From NCBI RefSeq assembly GCF_026151205.1, contig NC_087075.1, positions 4,252,359-4,316,358 on the forward strand: a stretch of 64,000 nt of DNA. Direction: 5' to 3'. Source of the DNA: Bolinopsis microptera (lineage: Eukaryota; Ctenophora; Tentaculata; Lobata; Bolinopsidae). Both the position numbers and the translations under genes were made by a program. A model generated the notes under the pieces. The model saw only the letters and a program-made list of their open reading frames with translations, did not search any database and was not told where the DNA came from. Below are positions 62,801-64,000 of this stretch, piece by piece; position 1 is the stretch's first letter; each line of letters starts with the position of its first letter.

Positions 62801-63617
62801 CGACATCGTTTTCATGTGTTGAAGTTTCCTCGTTATCAAGAGATAAGAGGTCGGCTGATTCCTCTGCTTTTGCTTCACTTTGCTCTTCTGGTACTTCACT
62901 TGCCTCTGTTGAAAGGTTGTCAGAAAGTGGCTGGGGTTCAAAAGCAGGGCTAAGCGGAGTTTCTTCTGGGGTGGGTTCCTCTGGGGTGGGTTCCTCTGGG
63001 GTAGGTTCCTCTGGGGTAGGTTCCTCTGGGGTAGGTTCCTCTGGGGTGGGTTCCTCTGGGGTAGGTTCCTCTGGGGTCGGTTCCTCTGGGGTAGGTTCCT
63101 CTGGGGTAAGTTCCTCTGGGGTAGGTTCTTCTGGGGCGGAATCTGCGGGGATTGGTTCTTCTGGGGTAAGTTCTGCAGGGCAAGGTTCTACAGGAGAGGG
63201 TTCCTCGGGGGTAACTTCATGTACTACCTCTTCTGGAGTTCCTTGATCTGGGGTTATTTCGTCTTGGGCTGTCTCCAATGGGCTTTCTTCTGCAGGAGCA
63301 GCATCTACTTCAGGAGCAGCATCTACTTCAGGAGCAGCATCTACTTCAGGTACTTCCTCATGAGATAGTTGTTCTGGGGCTGGCTCCTGTGGGGATGATT
63401 CTTCGTGAGCAAAGTCATCAAAAGAAGCTTCAACTGGTTCAGCGGCAGCGAGTTCAGCATCCTGATCCAAGCTACCAATATCAACAGAGTGTTCCTCAGC
63501 GGGCGCATCCTCATGGCTAGGAATATCCATGTGTTCGTCGCAAGCAGCGCAGTTTTCATCCGGTACAGTATCTTGGTCTACTTCCAGAGTGACATCATCC
63601 AGATTAGCGAGGCTAGG
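53859..63617 (-). CDS. Large acidic-then-basic repeat protein, MAP-like layout
   Basis: Exons on the minus strand, in continuous phase: 62676-63617, 58842-61778, 58000-58155, 57748-57792, 56888-57082, 56060-56261, 54170-54241 and 53859-53895. The 5' end lies beyond the window. The product begins very acidic (TPEEP pentapeptides, then Glu/Pro/Ser), continues as hundreds of residues of EELARQ-type repeats, then a short coiled coil (ENRDAIIAADKAQLTDLLAK), and ends basic (PAKTPSKVGAKPA, KPAAKPAAKPAAK). An acidic projection arm followed by a Lys-Pro-Ala-Thr region is the layout of MAP2/MAP4/tau proteins. No tau-type PGGG repeat is visible, so this is an analogy. Exon 56888-57082 may instead read on to a stop at 56858. 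Further exons may lie at 33368 and leftward. Confidence 0.75.
54713..54788. repeat. (CAAGTG)n microsatellite
   Basis: Thirteen perfect hexamers lie in an intron of the large minus-strand gene. The flank resembles that of the array at 55769. Confidence 0.95.
54790..55015 (-). pseudogene. Degenerate duplicate of exon 56060-56261 and its flank
   Basis: The sequence parallels 55892-56095 in order: hexamer array, a gcatgcag(t)aggg(t)ataaaacac-like stretch, tccgccgg/tccaccg block, then gttcctg...ccattcgta...ggcttctt. The last part corresponds to the 3' part of exon 56060-56261, but its donor and reading frame are gone. A segment was duplicated and one copy decayed. Confidence 0.65.
55769..55892. 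repeat. (CAAGTG)n microsatellite, second copy
   Basis: About 20 hexamers with two variants (caagcg, caaatg). It pairs with the array at 54713 as part of the duplicated segment. Confidence 0.95.
58842..61778 (-). CDS. Giant exon with EELARQ helical repeats
   Basis: This exon of 979 codons has acceptor catacag and donor gaggtaacc. The first ~450 residues are acidic (many SEPE and EEPSEPE motifs). The middle, about 59460-60440, encodes over 50 hexapeptides EELARQ/EELALQ/KELAEQ, expected to form a long charged single helix. A short repeat block returns at the end. The unit is 18 bases, so the array can expand without breaking the frame. Confidence 0.9.
61800..61910. repeat. gtaactatagtaaccata repeats
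   Basis: Short degenerate units lie in the intron directly upstream (minus sense) of the giant exon's acceptor. Confidence 0.8.
62345..62575 (+). repeat. 12-bp ttgttattatg array
   Basis: About 18 units of ttatgttgctat/ttatgttgttat lie in the intron between the two largest exons. The LLLCCYYV frames are artefacts. Confidence 0.95.
62676..63617 (-). CDS. Acidic exon with TPEEP pentapeptide repeats
   Basis: This exon of 314 codons has acceptor gcatttcag and donor gaggtaaat. About 14 copies of a 15-base unit encode TPEEP near 62965-63170, and three PEVDAA repeats lie at about 63295-63350. It is intrinsically disordered in character. Confidence 0.85.
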
Positions 63618-64000
63618 CTGAAATGCTACACTTCAAAACTTGTGCAGAAGAATTTGACAAGTTTGAAAGAAACGATAAACGATCTCGAGAAGTTTATACT
63701 TTTTTATAGAAAAGAGTAAATGGAAGTCTCAAGAGTTGTTCATCTACATTAGCTGAATAGCTCAGCAAAAAAGATGCTGTGATAGACTTTAATTCATCTT
63801 ATTATTATTTAAAAAGGGATGATGAAAGTTCAGCTTGCATGCGTTATAGCTGCTTCATGTCCCAAATTTTATGATTCTCTTACTTCCTACTCTACAAATA
63901 TTCTACACTGTAATAATATCGAAACCACAAAACTACAGGACTAACAAATTATTTAATTAATTTTTAAAAACCTCACAAAAAACCCAACTTAACACAACCG
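63618..64000. other. Intron of the large minus-strand gene
   Basis: This starts at the acceptor of exon 62676-63617. I see no further exon before the window ends. Confidence 0.5.

Overview
The window is animal nuclear DNA. Genes are split by GT-AG introns, intergenic DNA is AT-rich, and the proteins are metazoan: an ionotropic glutamate receptor, a five-domain saposin precursor and a BTB protein. Retroelements of the DIRS and Penelope-like classes are present, and minisatellites are extremely dense. The nested genes and divergent receptor would suit an early-branching marine invertebrate such as a ctenophore or cnidarian, but I cannot name the species. Most real genes are visible only as exon chains, which I built by hand from splice sites, codon phase and family similarity. 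No transcript data were available.

Layout. 1-11,161 (+): 3' part of an ionotropic glutamate receptor, 15 exons in continuous phase from the amino-terminal domain to the M4 helix. A single-exon BTB gene (6,249-7,796) lies in one of its introns. 11,331-18,623 (+): an intron-split gene derived from the RNase H and connection region of a DIRS retrotransposon. It lacks the recombinase and has an Asn where the fourth catalytic Asp is expected. Nested antisense in its intron is a four-exon gene for a secreted cysteine-rich protein (13,899-15,398). 18,624-22,690: palindromes, MITEs and tandem repeats. 22,968-24,314 (+): prosaposin-like gene whose last codons have expanded into a ~1 kb minisatellite. 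25,250-31,860 and 35,960-41,040: long stretches of homopolymer-inflated, probably badly polished sequence. 31,860-34,056 (-): four small exons that are either a short gene or the 3' end of the next one. 35,007-35,917: foldback Penelope-like remnant with two hammerhead ribozyme candidates. 42,464-44,048: element built of two interlocked inverted repeats. 44-53.8 kb: gene-poor, rich in CACGTG and tandem arrays. 53,859-63,617 (-): a large acidic-then-basic repeat protein with microtubule-associated-protein-like layout, running off the right edge.

The unifying oddity is that many minisatellites are anchored on exon ends. Their units contain the neighbouring splice acceptor or donor with the first or last coding bases of the exon, or, in the saposin gene, the last codons and the stop. 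This occurs in at least nine places and three genes.
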